Below are positions 15,348 through 23,334 of a DNA stretch of 64,000 nucleotides, piece after piece. A program made the translations under genes and the position numbers. Every line of letters starts with the position of its first letter. Within the stretch, counting starts at the first letter, position 1. The notes under the pieces were generated by a model. That model saw nothing but the letters and a program-made list of their open reading frames with translations. It was not told the DNA's origin and ran no database searches. Source of the DNA: a virus. The stretch is taken from IMG/VR virus record IMGVR_UViG_3300028786_000007, positions 1 to 64,000 of that record; one strand, 5' to 3'.

Positions 15348-15619
15348 TGGCGAAATATCGCAAGAAGGCGGTGGAAGTTGAGGCTTGGGGAACCAAGAGC
15401 GGCGAACGTGCACCGGATTGGCTTCAGCAGGCTGAAGTGGAAGGTCGTGCGAGCTACCACTTTGCTATTGGCGGTTCAGGCTTTTCCATGTCCATCAAAA
15501 CTCTTGAGGGGGTGATGACGGCGGATTTTGGCGACTTCATCATTCGCGGCGTGAAGGGCGAGATCTATCCTTGCAAGCCGGATATCTTTGAAGCGACCTA
15601 TGACAAAGTCGACGAATAA
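15347..15619 (+). CDS. Small conserved phage protein (KYRKKxVxVEA type)
   Basis: 90 residues. The opening KYRKKAVEVEAW and the end GDFIIRGVKGEIYPCKPDIFEATYDKV are typical of a small beta-rich protein found in many phages, often near modification or nucleotide genes. Function unknown. One-base overlap with the kinase stop (TAATG). Confidence 0.75.
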   Translation: MAKYRKKAVEVEAWGTKSGERAPDWLQQAEVEGRASYHFAIGGSGFSMSIKTLEGVMTADFGDFIIRGVKGEIYPCKPDIFEATYDKVDE

Positions 15620-15872
15620 GCTAGCCCTCGCGCTTCTTCTCCTCGGCGCTGGGCCCAGTCATGCCCAGCGCCTCGACGGGCCGGAGATCGGCGTGGATTG
15701 CCAATATGGTCGCGGCGTACTGAAACTGTGCCAAGCCGGGTGCCGTGCCGAGTCTGATTCAGCGCGAACATGGCGACGGGTAAATAACGAAGAGCGCGTG
15801 CAGCGGTTGGCACACTGCCTAGATGAATGTTGGGGTATCCGTAAAGCCTTGGAAGAATGCCCCAAGAGGTGA
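15600..15872 (+). CDS. Small secreted cysteine-rich protein
   Basis: 90 residues from ATG 15600. Signal peptide (TNKLALALLLLGAGPSHA, cleavage near residue 22) and six cysteines in the mature part (CQYG, LCQAGC, CLDECW, ECPK), likely disulfide-bonded in the periplasm. It overlaps the previous gene. A secreted protein inside a DNA-modification operon is odd; it may be an independent moron-like gene. Confidence 0.65.
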   Translation: MTKSTNKLALALLLLGAGPSHAQRLDGPEIGVDCQYGRGVLKLCQAGCRAESDSARTWRRVNNEERVQRLAHCLDECWGIRKALEECPKR

Positions 15873-15880
15873 GCCCCGTG

Positions 15881-16789
15881 GCCCGCAATAAGCACGCTAT
15901 TGTAACGGAAGCGCACCTGCAGCGCTTCTTCGATTTCTCCCGTGAGCGTTACCACATTATGCTGCGGCGGCGGTTAGGGCAACCGGCCCCCTGGACCACC
16001 GACCCGGTGCTGGCCATGTGGCGGTTCTGCAACGTGTTCCGCGAGGACGACCGCACCACGACTTGGTTCCGGGAAAATATCCGCAACGAGCTGAGCATGG
16101 AACCGCGCGTGGTCATGGCCACGATCGCTTTCCGTGCCTTCAATCGCGTTGAGACCGGCGAGATTCTCAAGCCCTTCCTGCTCAACGAAGACTATAATTT
16201 CCCGGAATGGCGGCGACTGCTTACTGAACGCGCAGAAGCTAATTTCCCTGTGGTTACAGGGGCTTACATGATAAAAACAGCGCCGAAACTAAATAAAATA
16301 GACGGCGTGCTGTATCAGCTCAGTGAGGCCAAAATGCGCGAAGCCTCCATCATGGACTGGATCCGTAATAACGATTGGGGCTTCTGCACTCAGGAAAGCC
16401 TGTGGGAACTGCTCTGCACTTTCCCCTATATTGGTCAATTTACCGCCAATGAAGTGGTGGTCGACCTTACCCACACTCACATTCTCCGCGCCGCGCGAGA
16501 CCTGGATACCTGGACCAACCCCGGCCCAGGCTGCTCCCTGGGCATTGGCATGCTACTCCACGGCGATGGGCAGGTCTACCGCCGCCATGCTCAAGCAGAT
16601 CGTCGGGTAATGACTGGCATTATGACTGAGTTCCTGTATGCTTCCCGGGAGGAGCGCTATTGGCCGCAGGCTTGGCCCCGTTGGACGCTCCATACGGTGG
16701 AATGGGGTTTTTGTGAGCTGAGTAAGTACCTTCGCGGCCTAGCCGGACAAAAGCTCAAAAGGAAGTACCGTGCCTCGGAACTTGCGTAG
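15881..16789 (+). CDS. AGPT-pyrophosphorylase family, clade 2 (amino acid:DNA transferase type)
   Basis: 302 residues from GTG 15881 (AAGAGGTGAG upstream). The opening HLQRFFDFSRERYHIMLRR, then PWTTDPVLAMWRFCNVFREDDRTTTWFREN, and later PYIGQFTANEVVVDLTHT (helix-hairpin-helix-like) and GPGCSLGIGML are characteristic of the clade 2 thymine pyrophosphorylase family. In ViI/M6-type phages related proteins install an amino acid on phosphorylated 5-hmdU in DNA. I consider this the best candidate for the transferase step here. The gene is followed and overlapped by a homing endonuclease. Confidence 0.82.
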   Translation, partial: ARNKHAIVTEAHLQRFFDFSRERYHIMLRRRLGQPAPWTTDPVLAMWRFCNVFREDDRTTTWFRENIRNELSMEPRVVMATIAFRAFNRVETGEILKPFLLNEDYNFPEWRRLLTERAEANFPVVTGAYMIKTAPKLNKIDGVLYQLSEAKMREASIMDWIRNNDWGFCTQESLWELLCTFPYIGQFTANEVVVDLTHTHILRAARDLDTWTNPGPGCSLGIGMLLHGDGQVYRRHAQADRRVMTGIMTEFLYASREERYWPQAWPRWTLHTVEWGFCELSKYLRGLAGQKLKRKYRASELA

Positions 16790-17513
16790 TGGGAAGGTCT
16801 ATTCCTACCTGCTCGTGCGCCCAAACGGCATTCCCTTCTATGCGGGCGTGGGCCGTTGTAGCCGATACAAGGCTAAGAAAGCGAATAAGTGGGCTGAGCG
16901 TATCCGCGCGAAGATTGAGCGTGAGGGTGGCCGAGTTCTCTATATAGTTTTTGACCAATCTTCTTGGGATGAAGCGTGTACTCATGAGAAGGAACTCATT
17001 GCAAAATATGGCCGCCAAGATCTAGGAACTGGCGTTCTGGTGAATGCTACGGATGGTGGGGAGGGTGTGCCCGGCCGTATCATGACCAAGGATCAGTTGG
17101 CACATTTGGGCAGTCAACAACGCGGTAAAAAGTGGGCACCCGATGACCCGCGTCGAGAGCTAATTTCTCGTCAATTCAAGGGACGTAAGCCCAATCACTC
17201 TCCTGAGCTAAAGCAACAACTTTCAGAAAGAATGAAGAAGTTCAATGAGGGCAACGCTGAGCGCAATAGGGCAAGAAAAGGCATCTCGCTAAGTGAGGAA
17301 CGACGGGCGCAGATTAAGGCCACAGCTGCAGCCCAACCCCCAATGAGCGAGGAACGCAAAGAAGCGTTTCGCCAGATGACCATCGCTCGTAATAGGGCAA
17401 ATAAAGGAAAGCCTCAAAGTGAGGAGCGTAAGGCTCAGTCACGAGAAACCCTTGCCCGAGCTCTTAAAATTCGATGGGAACGCTACCGTGCCAACAACCC
17501 TACCCATTCGTAA
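16770..17513 (+). CDS. GIY-YIG homing endonuclease with NUMOD repeats
   Basis: 247 residues. GIY-YIG variant (VYSYLLVRPNGIPFYAGVG), catalytic glutamate in CTHEKELIAKYG and the NxTDGGEG motif, then several NUMOD3-type repeats (GRKPNHSPELKQQLSERMKK, KGISLSEERRAQIKATA, NKGKPQSEERKAQSRET). It overlaps the end of the clade 2 gene and the start of the hydroxymethylase gene, so insertion has been adjusted to keep both frames. Confidence 0.88.
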   Translation: MPRNLRSGKVYSYLLVRPNGIPFYAGVGRCSRYKAKKANKWAERIRAKIEREGGRVLYIVFDQSSWDEACTHEKELIAKYGRQDLGTGVLVNATDGGEGVPGRIMTKDQLAHLGSQQRGKKWAPDDPRRELISRQFKGRKPNHSPELKQQLSERMKKFNEGNAERNRARKGISLSEERRAQIKATAAAQPPMSEERKEAFRQMTIARNRANKGKPQSEERKAQSRETLARALKIRWERYRANNPTHS

Positions 17514-18570
17514 CGTACACGCAGCTCTGCCTGCCTTTCTACTCACCCTCCTCGAAACTAGCATCTCTGAAGAAAGCCGCAACGGCCCCGTTTTCGTGTA
17601 CCCATACCCGCTGACGACTCTCTATGAGCGTCCTTGGGAACGAGTGATATTTTGGGAAGAGCGGGACGCTAACCCATTTTTTCACTTCCAGGAATCACTT
17701 TGGATGCTAGCCGGGAGGAATGATGTTGATTTTCCAGCGCATTACGCGAAGCAGCTACGCACTTATAGTGACGACGGTAAGACTTTGCATGGAGCTTATG
17801 GCCATAGGTGGCGCCATCATTTTGCTGACAAAGACCAGCTCTCCTGGGCTATTAGCCGGCTTAGGGACAATCCGTCCGACCGACGCACCGTAATCTCAAT
17901 GTGGGATCCAATCATTGATGCTGATATGGCGGACAAGGGTGGGAAAGATACTCCCTGCAATACGCAGATCTATCTTAACGTGCGTGACGGCCATTTGTGT
18001 ATGCAAGTGAATTGTCGATCGAACGATGCGTTGCTCGGCGCGTTCGGAGCCAACGCAGTGCACATGGCCTTTTTGCATGAATATCTTGCGGCCCATATCG
18101 GAGTTCCGATGGGCTGGTATGCTCAAAACAGCTTCAACATCCATGTCTACGAAGGTTTCTATAAGACGGTCATGAATGACCGCAAGGCTAGGGTCGAACA
18201 GCAGAGCCTGCGGTTCGCTATGACGCAGCCTGGAGAGCATCGCTGGAACCCGTACAGCGATTTACCCGGCCTGCAGCTCCACTCTCTCGTCAATTCCCCC
18301 CAAGCTACTTGGGATTCGGAGTTAGCCATTTTCCTGGCGGGCGGTTCCAGTAAGGCTGATGGCCTAGACGACCCATTTTTCACCAAAGTCGCTGTTCCAA
18401 TTAGGGACGCCCACGCAGCATACCGCAAGAGAGATCATGACCTCGCCAACGAAGTTATCTCCAAATGTGCAGCCGCCGACTGGCGCAGAGGATGCACCGA
18501 CTGGCTCACCCGACGTGCAGAGCAACGCAATACTCCGAAGCATGCTGAGCCGGATAGCGCTCACCCGTAA
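17488..18570 (+). CDS. Thymidylate synthase homologue, probable dUMP 5-hydroxymethylase
   Basis: 360 residues from GTG 17488 (GGGAAC upstream), overlapping the endonuclease end by 26 nt. Catalytic cysteine C157 in DTPCNTQIYL; substrate-binding RSNDALLGAFGANAVHM. The SND/GAFGAN form, rather than the canonical thymidylate synthase RSxDxxLGxPFN, is typical of phage pyrimidine hydroxymethylases. The reaction would be dUMP plus methylene-THF to 5-hydroxymethyl-dUMP, the entry to hypermodified thymidine. It could alternatively be a true thymidylate synthase or a dCMP hydroxymethylase; neighbours favour dUMP. Confidence 0.82.
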   Translation: MPTTLPIRNVHAALPAFLLTLLETSISEESRNGPVFVYPYPLTTLYERPWERVIFWEERDANPFFHFQESLWMLAGRNDVDFPAHYAKQLRTYSDDGKTLHGAYGHRWRHHFADKDQLSWAISRLRDNPSDRRTVISMWDPIIDADMADKGGKDTPCNTQIYLNVRDGHLCMQVNCRSNDALLGAFGANAVHMAFLHEYLAAHIGVPMGWYAQNSFNIHVYEGFYKTVMNDRKARVEQQSLRFAMTQPGEHRWNPYSDLPGLQLHSLVNSPQATWDSELAIFLAGGSSKADGLDDPFFTKVAVPIRDAHAAYRKRDHDLANEVISKCAAADWRRGCTDWLTRRAEQRNTPKHAEPDSAHP

Positions 18571-19084
18571 TGGTGGCCACGTCAAGCGCTGGCACACCAA
18601 GCAGATTATCGGCGAACAGACGGTCGGACACCACTCCTTTGGGGTGGTGTCGCTACTTCTGATCCTGCACCCCAACCCGAGCCTCGATTTGCTGAGGGCA
18701 GCGATGTGGCACGATATGGCGGAGCAGGTCACCGGTGACGTGCCCAGCCCTATCCTGCGTTCCGAGCATGAATTCGGCACCTGCCACGACAAGATCGAGG
18801 CGGAGTTCATGCGCAATAAGCTCTTCGTGCGCATGGACCACCTCCCCTTCAACGACCACAGTTGGCTCTGGGCTTGCGATAAGCTGGAGTGTTTATTGTT
18901 CTGCCGGGAGCAAGTTGCGCTTGGTAATAAGGGTTTTGAAAATATCTGCGGATTACTTACCGAGTGGTTTCTGAAAACTGACGCAGTACCTGGGCCAGTA
19001 ATGGCCATTGTCTATAAGCTTAGCCAAAGTTATTGCGGCTATTCTTTGGAGGATGTGCTTGAAGTTATGGGGACATCAACTTGA
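18542..19084 (+). CDS. HD-domain nucleotide phosphohydrolase
   Basis: 180 residues from ATG 18542, overlapping the hydroxymethylase end. HD metal site: H31 (GHHSFGV), H57-D58 (WHDMAE) and a later DKLE aspartate; GDVPSPI follows as in YfbR/DatZ-like proteins. These remove phosphates from dNMP or dNTP. In a hydroxymethyl-dU phage it may destroy dTTP/dTMP or another competing nucleotide; in 2-aminoadenine phages a similar protein (DatZ) destroys dATP. Upstream codons to 18437 are in frame but look non-coding. Confidence 0.8.
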   Translation: MLSRIALTRNGGHVKRWHTKQIIGEQTVGHHSFGVVSLLLILHPNPSLDLLRAAMWHDMAEQVTGDVPSPILRSEHEFGTCHDKIEAEFMRNKLFVRMDHLPFNDHSWLWACDKLECLLFCREQVALGNKGFENICGLLTEWFLKTDAVPGPVMAIVYKLSQSYCGYSLEDVLEVMGTST

Positions 19085-19500
19085 CTGACTTTCACGAAAA
19101 ACATCCCCAGGTCGGCGGAAATCATTACGCCAAAGGCGGAGACCTTCAGCATTGGGACCTGATTGAGCGCGGAAGCATCGGCTACCTGGAAGGCTGCGCC
19201 ACGAAGTATATTGCACGGTGGCGCGACAAGGGGGGGCTGCAAGACCTCAAGAAGGCCAAGCATTACGTAGAGAAGTTGATTGACATGCGGTCCAAGGCCG
19301 GCCGCATGGCGCGCGGTGAGGCTCTGCCAGAGGATCTGGAGCGCTTTTTTGCTACTTATGGGATGGGTGATATGGAGCGCGAGGTTATTCGGAAGCTGTG
19401 CTCCAATTGGAGCCGGGTGGATCTGTTCTGGGTGCTTGGTGCACTCGAAGTGATTATTGACAAGGAAGAAAATGGCCCTCAGCAAAGCCCAGCAACTTAA
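19081..19500 (+). CDS. DUF3310 protein
   Basis: 139 residues from TTG 19081 (GGGGAC upstream; TTGA overlap with the HD gene stop). DUF3310 signature: QVGGNHY, LQHWDLIER, GYLEGCATKYIARWRDKGGLQDLKKAKHYVEKLI. Often called nucleotide-kinase-like in phages, but the activity is not established. Sits among nucleotide metabolism and replication genes. Confidence 0.88.
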   Translation: MTDFHEKHPQVGGNHYAKGGDLQHWDLIERGSIGYLEGCATKYIARWRDKGGLQDLKKAKHYVEKLIDMRSKAGRMARGEALPEDLERFFATYGMGDMEREVIRKLCSNWSRVDLFWVLGALEVIIDKEENGPQQSPAT

Positions 19501-21463
19501 GAAGGGCTCCACCCTTCAATTGAGCCTTTTCGCGCCGGAGAGTGTTTGGTCACCTCCGGCGCTCAGCATGCTCCCTAGCTGGAAAGGGGCGAAGCGTGTA
19601 GCGGTCGACGTAGAGACGAAGGATCCGGACCTGCGGGAGCTCGGGCCGGGCGTGCGCCGGCCGAGCACCTCCCATATCGCCGGTTACAGTTTCGCGATCG
19701 ACGATGGCCCGGCCTATTACATGCCGGTGGCGCACCTCGGCGGCGATAACGTCGACAACCCGGATCAGGCCTGGCAATACCTCGCCGACCAAGCCAAGGA
19801 CTTTGACGGGGAGATTGTCGGTCAAAACCTCGGCTATGACCTGGATTGGCTGGCGGAGGCGCGGCGCGGTAAGCCGGCGATCGTGTTCCGGCGGGCGCGG
19901 GCGTTCCGCGATACGATGGTCGCCGCGGCGCTGATCTATGAGCTGCACATGAGCTATAGCCTCGGTGCGATTGCTGAGCGCTACGGTATGCCCGGCAAAA
20001 ATGAGGAGCTTCTTCGGCAGGCCGCCGCGGAGTTTAACGTAGACCCCAAGGGCGGTCTCTGGCGGCTCCCAGCGCGTTACGTGGGGCCTTACGGCGAGGG
20101 CGATGCCCACTTGCCCCTGCGCATCCTCGAGCGCCAGGAGAAGGAGATCGCTGAGCAGGATTTGGGCCGGATTTGGGATATTGAATCGGCGTTGCTGCCG
20201 GTGCTGGTCAAGATGCGCCGCCGCGGCGTGCGGATCGACTTCGACCGGCTGGCCCGTATCGAGGACTGGACCCTCCAGGAGGAGCGCAAAGCCCTGGACA
20301 TCGTCCGGTTTGAAACCGGCTACATGATTGAGGTGGGCGACGTTTGGAAGCCTACCGCGCTGGCTCCGGCCCTGGAAGCGGTCGGCATCAGTGTGGGGCG
20401 CACGGCCAAGACCGCTTCGCCGCAGATCGATAAGGCGCTGCTCTCCAGTTCGGACCACCCGGTCTTGAACGCTATCGCCTGGGCGCGCAAGGTCAATAAG
20501 CTCCGCACCACCTTTGCCCAGTCGGTGCGCACCCATGCCGTCAACGGCCGTATCCACACCACCTTGAACCAGCTCTTCGGCGAACGGGAGGACGGCGGGC
20601 TGCGCGGCGCGCGGTTCGGGCGCATGAGCTGTGAGAACCCGAATTTGCAGCAGCAACCTTCCCGGGATGAGTTCGCCCAAGAGTGGCGCGCCATCTACAT
20701 CCCGGAAGAGGGTATGCAGTGGGGCTGCATGGACTTTTCGCAGCAGGAGCCGCGGTGGTGCGCGCACTTCGCCAATGCGATGAAGCTGGAAGGCGCGGCG
20801 GCGATGGTCGCGCGCTTCAACGAAGACCTCAAGACCGACGTTTATGACCTCGTCGCCTCCATTACCGGCCTGAAGCGCAAGGAAGCCAAGATCGTGTATC
20901 TTGGCATTATGTATGGTGAGGGCGGCTACAAGCTCTGCATGGACCTCGGTTACGAGACCGCGGTCAAGGTGGTGCTGAAGGGCAAGTGGTCCGCGGAGAA
21001 CTCCCAGGAGGGCTATGACGCGCTCCGCGGCGGCGGCCGGAAAGTACAGGCGGCTGGCCCGGAAGGACAAGCGGTTATCGATCAGTTCGACAACAACGCG
21101 CCATTTGTGCGGAAATTGAGCAAAGCCTGCTCGACTGTTGCCGAGCAACGTGGCTACATCAAGACTATTCTCGGCCGGCGTTGCCGCTTTCCGAAGGACG
21201 ACCACGGCAATTACGACTGGAGTTACAAGGCACTCAATAGGCTCATCCAAGGTAGCTCAGGAGACCAAGTTAAAGCTGCAATGGTAGAGGTGGATAAGGC
21301 CGGTCACCATTTACAACTCCAGGTACATGATGAGTTGGATGGCTCAATCAAAGACCGTGCTGAGGGTGAGGCCATGGCTGAGATCATGCAGAACGTCGTC
21401 CAGATGAGCGTGCCGTTCCGAGTTGATGTAGAGGTTGGCCCTAACTGGGGTGAGATTAAATGA
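19472..21463 (+). CDS. DNA polymerase I-type (family A) with 3'-5' exonuclease
   Basis: 663 residues from ATG 19472 (AAGGAAG upstream). Exonuclease motifs: DVE with D46 and E48, GQNLGYDLDWL and YSLGAIAERYG. Polymerase motif A MDFSQQEPR (D421), motif B RKEAKIVYLGIMYGEGGYK, motif C VHDEL (D620). Both activities look intact and there is no 5'-3' exonuclease domain. This is the phage replicative polymerase and would have to accept hydroxymethyl-dUTP if the modification pathway is right. It lies directly after DUF3310 and before dCMP deaminase with overlaps. Confidence 0.95.
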   Translation: MALSKAQQLKKGSTLQLSLFAPESVWSPPALSMLPSWKGAKRVAVDVETKDPDLRELGPGVRRPSTSHIAGYSFAIDDGPAYYMPVAHLGGDNVDNPDQAWQYLADQAKDFDGEIVGQNLGYDLDWLAEARRGKPAIVFRRARAFRDTMVAAALIYELHMSYSLGAIAERYGMPGKNEELLRQAAAEFNVDPKGGLWRLPARYVGPYGEGDAHLPLRILERQEKEIAEQDLGRIWDIESALLPVLVKMRRRGVRIDFDRLARIEDWTLQEERKALDIVRFETGYMIEVGDVWKPTALAPALEAVGISVGRTAKTASPQIDKALLSSSDHPVLNAIAWARKVNKLRTTFAQSVRTHAVNGRIHTTLNQLFGEREDGGLRGARFGRMSCENPNLQQQPSRDEFAQEWRAIYIPEEGMQWGCMDFSQQEPRWCAHFANAMKLEGAAAMVARFNEDLKTDVYDLVASITGLKRKEAKIVYLGIMYGEGGYKLCMDLGYETAVKVVLKGKWSAENSQEGYDALRGGGRKVQAAGPEGQAVIDQFDNNAPFVRKLSKACSTVAEQRGYIKTILGRRCRFPKDDHGNYDWSYKALNRLIQGSSGDQVKAAMVEVDKAGHHLQLQVHDELDGSIKDRAEGEAMAEIMQNVVQMSVPFRVDVEVGPNWGEIK

Positions 21464-22020
21464 ACTTTCTTGACATCAAGCCCCTACCCCCAACGCCCGA
21501 AGAGATGGCCCGCCAACGGAAGTGGGACTTCCGCATGCTGTCTATGGCGCGGCTGGTTTCTATGTGGTCACAAGATCCCTCAACGCGCGTGGGAGCGGTG
21601 ATTACCCGGCGCGACCACACGGTACTCTCATTGGGCTATAACGGTTTTCCGCGCGGGTGTAGCGACGCTCCGGAGCTTTACGAGGACCGGGAACGGAAGT
21701 ATGCGCGCGTCGTTCACGCTGAGCTCAATGCCATACTCGCCGCGGCGGAACGGCCGATAGGGTGCACGCTTTACGTCTGGCCGCCCGCGCTACGGCCGGG
21801 CACATGCGCAAATTGCGCTTCAGCGATTATCCAGTCTGGCATTTCGCGCGTCGTAAGCGTGGAGTCAAATGCCATCGGGTTTAACGAACGGTGGGAGAAG
21901 TCTTACCGGGAGGCGGCTCAGATGTACGCAGAAGCGCTTATCCCCTTTGACAGTTACCCATTAGCGGAGTTCGAAGAGTGGATGAAGGCAATGTCCGCAC
22001 CACCGTTCTCAGCGCCCTGA
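21460..22020 (+). CDS. dCMP deaminase family protein
   Basis: 186 residues; ATGA overlap with the polymerase gene. Zinc motif HAE (VVHAELNAIL) and GTCANC; the allosteric-type SxDPSTRVGAV and GYNGFPRG segments are those of deoxycytidylate deaminase. Converts dCMP to dUMP, the substrate of the predicted hydroxymethylase, so it fits the thymidine replacement pathway. A proline precedes the CxxC by two residues rather than one. Confidence 0.92.
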   Translation: MNFLDIKPLPPTPEEMARQRKWDFRMLSMARLVSMWSQDPSTRVGAVITRRDHTVLSLGYNGFPRGCSDAPELYEDRERKYARVVHAELNAILAAAERPIGCTLYVWPPALRPGTCANCASAIIQSGISRVVSVESNAIGFNERWEKSYREAAQMYAEALIPFDSYPLAEFEEWMKAMSAPPFSAP

Positions 22021-22481
22021 GGCCGTTGCACGCCATTTATGTTGAGAACGGCGCGAAGGCTGGGACCGGTGACGTTAATTACATAGAAGGTTGGCTCGAA
22101 TTAAAATGGTTGCACAATTGGCCGAAACGCCCAAAGACGCCGATAAAACTGCCCGAATTCACGCCCCAACAGCGGCTCTTCCTGATCGAGCGATGTCGCA
22201 TGAACGGTCAGGCACGCGTGCTGCTAAGGGTGGGCAGGGAGTGGATCCTGCTGCCGGGGATGTGGTCGGCCTTCAGGCTCGGAAAGACCTCGACGCGCGC
22301 CGACATTCTGGCAGCAGCGGAAAAGCATTGGTTGGCAAATTTAAGCAGATCCGAGCTCGTCAGTTACCTTCGCGACCCACCTCCGGTGAACTCCGATTGG
22401 TCGAGCTTTCTAAAGGAGAGCGGCTACACATTTCCCGGCTTAGAAAGGGCGTCGATCAACACGTTGCTGCAGCTGCCTTAG
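21978..22481 (+). CDS. VRR-NUC/PD-(D/E)XK-type nuclease
   Basis: 167 residues, likely from GTG 21978, overlapping the deaminase end. Nuclease core: HAIYVENGAKAGTGDVNYIEGWLELKWLHNWP (G-x-G-D...E-L-K), followed by FTPQQRLFLIERCRMNGQARVLLRVGREWILLPG, a pattern shared by many phage VRR-NUC proteins. Probably a structure-specific or recombination nuclease. Start position is uncertain. Confidence 0.8.
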   Translation: MDEGNVRTTVLSALRPLHAIYVENGAKAGTGDVNYIEGWLELKWLHNWPKRPKTPIKLPEFTPQQRLFLIERCRMNGQARVLLRVGREWILLPGMWSAFRLGKTSTRADILAAAEKHWLANLSRSELVSYLRDPPPVNSDWSSFLKESGYTFPGLERASINTLLQLP

Positions 22482-22699
22482 GCGTCACTCGTTCCCGTTA
22501 CCAGGATATGGAGAAAGAGGACGGCGAGTTCCGCAAGATGCGTCTTACGGTGAACGAGTGGTGCCGCGTCATGCGGTGGCGCGCACGTAAGTCGCAACGA
22601 GTTGTCGCCGCGGAGATGGGAATGACCCGTAACTGGATCAATCGCATTGAATGCGGCTTGGAAAAAGCTGATTCACTTCTTTGGTATTGGGAACATTGA
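22397..22699 (+). CDS. Tandem XRE-type HTH regulator
   Basis: 100 residues from TTG 22397 as the most plausible start; the longer in-frame extension upstream has non-coding composition because it lies across the nuclease gene. Two helix-turn-helix units are visible: HVAAAALGVTRSRYQDME and RVVAAEMGMTRNWINRIE. Overlaps the nuclease before it and the MazG-like gene after it (ATGA). Likely regulator. Confidence 0.65.
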   Translation: MVELSKGERLHISRLRKGVDQHVAAAALGVTRSRYQDMEKEDGEFRKMRLTVNEWCRVMRWRARKSQRVVAAEMGMTRNWINRIECGLEKADSLLWYWEH

Positions 22700-23226
22700 T
22701 GACTGAGACGCCGGAAACAATATTGGATTGGTCACTGAAGACGTTTGGATTGCATTCAGTACTTTCTGTGGCGACGCGGGCGAGCAAGGAAGTCAATGAA
22801 CTTGTCTGCGCCGTCCTTAACGACGCACCGCTTGCAGCAATCCACGAGGAGATTGCTGACTGCGCCATTATGATGTGGCAAGTTGCGGGACTCAAGAATC
22901 TTGATCATCGGCCGGCTCTTCGTCAAATGACTAATCCGGAAGAGGTCAATAAGGGCATTGCAGCGCTGATGATTCAACGGCGCTTTACGTCTGTGTTGGA
23001 TGAGTTGGTCAAGGCTCAAAATCCCAGCAAATTTCCTGAATTGGCGCAGGCGCACTCCATGGGTATTTTGCGCGATTCGCTGATTTGCCTGGAGTTCCTC
23101 GCTTGGGCCTATGGCATAGACTTACAGGAGCATGTTGATGGTAAAATGGTAATCAACCGCAGCCGTAGTTGGGAAAAACTGCAAAATGGTGGTTACCAAC
23201 ATGTTGCCGCTGCTGTAGTTGCCTAA
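22699..23226 (+). CDS. MazG-like nucleotide pyrophosphohydrolase
   Basis: 175 residues. Metal-binding helix pattern KEVNELVCAV...HEEIADCAIMMWQVAG (E..E ... EE..D) of the MazG/DUF550 superfamily, which turns dNTPs into dNMPs. Expected role: trimming host dNTPs (for example dATP/dGTP or dTTP) beside the HD enzyme. ATG 22699 overlaps the HTH stop. Confidence 0.75.
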   Translation: MTETPETILDWSLKTFGLHSVLSVATRASKEVNELVCAVLNDAPLAAIHEEIADCAIMMWQVAGLKNLDHRPALRQMTNPEEVNKGIAALMIQRRFTSVLDELVKAQNPSKFPELAQAHSMGILRDSLICLEFLAWAYGIDLQEHVDGKMVINRSRSWEKLQNGGYQHVAAAVVA

Positions 23227-23334
23227 CAGCAACTAATTCCCTACGAAGAGAAAATCAACTTGCTCCAGCACAGTGAGAAATTGTGCTGGGAGGCTACACT
23301 GTGCACCCTAACAAACACGGGGGACGCACAGAAA
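23227..23334 (+). promoter_or_regulatory. Intergenic hairpin before 23335 gene
   Basis: CTCCAGCACA (23263-23272) pairs with TGTGCTGGGAG (23282-23292) with a one-base bulge and a 9-nt loop. No T run follows, so it is more likely a leader or RNA-processing hairpin than a terminator. Confidence 0.5.

Noticed and set aside
18542-19084. Calling the HD protein DatZ of a 2-aminoadenine pathway
   Set aside because: No purZ in the window and the hydroxymethyl-dU genes give another explanation.
19550-21250. 566-codon frame on the minus strand
   Set aside because: Lies fully opposite the DNA polymerase gene; GC-rich codon bias makes such shadows.
22091-22396. Upstream extension of the HTH gene
   Set aside because: Lies across the nuclease gene with low-complexity shadow sequence.
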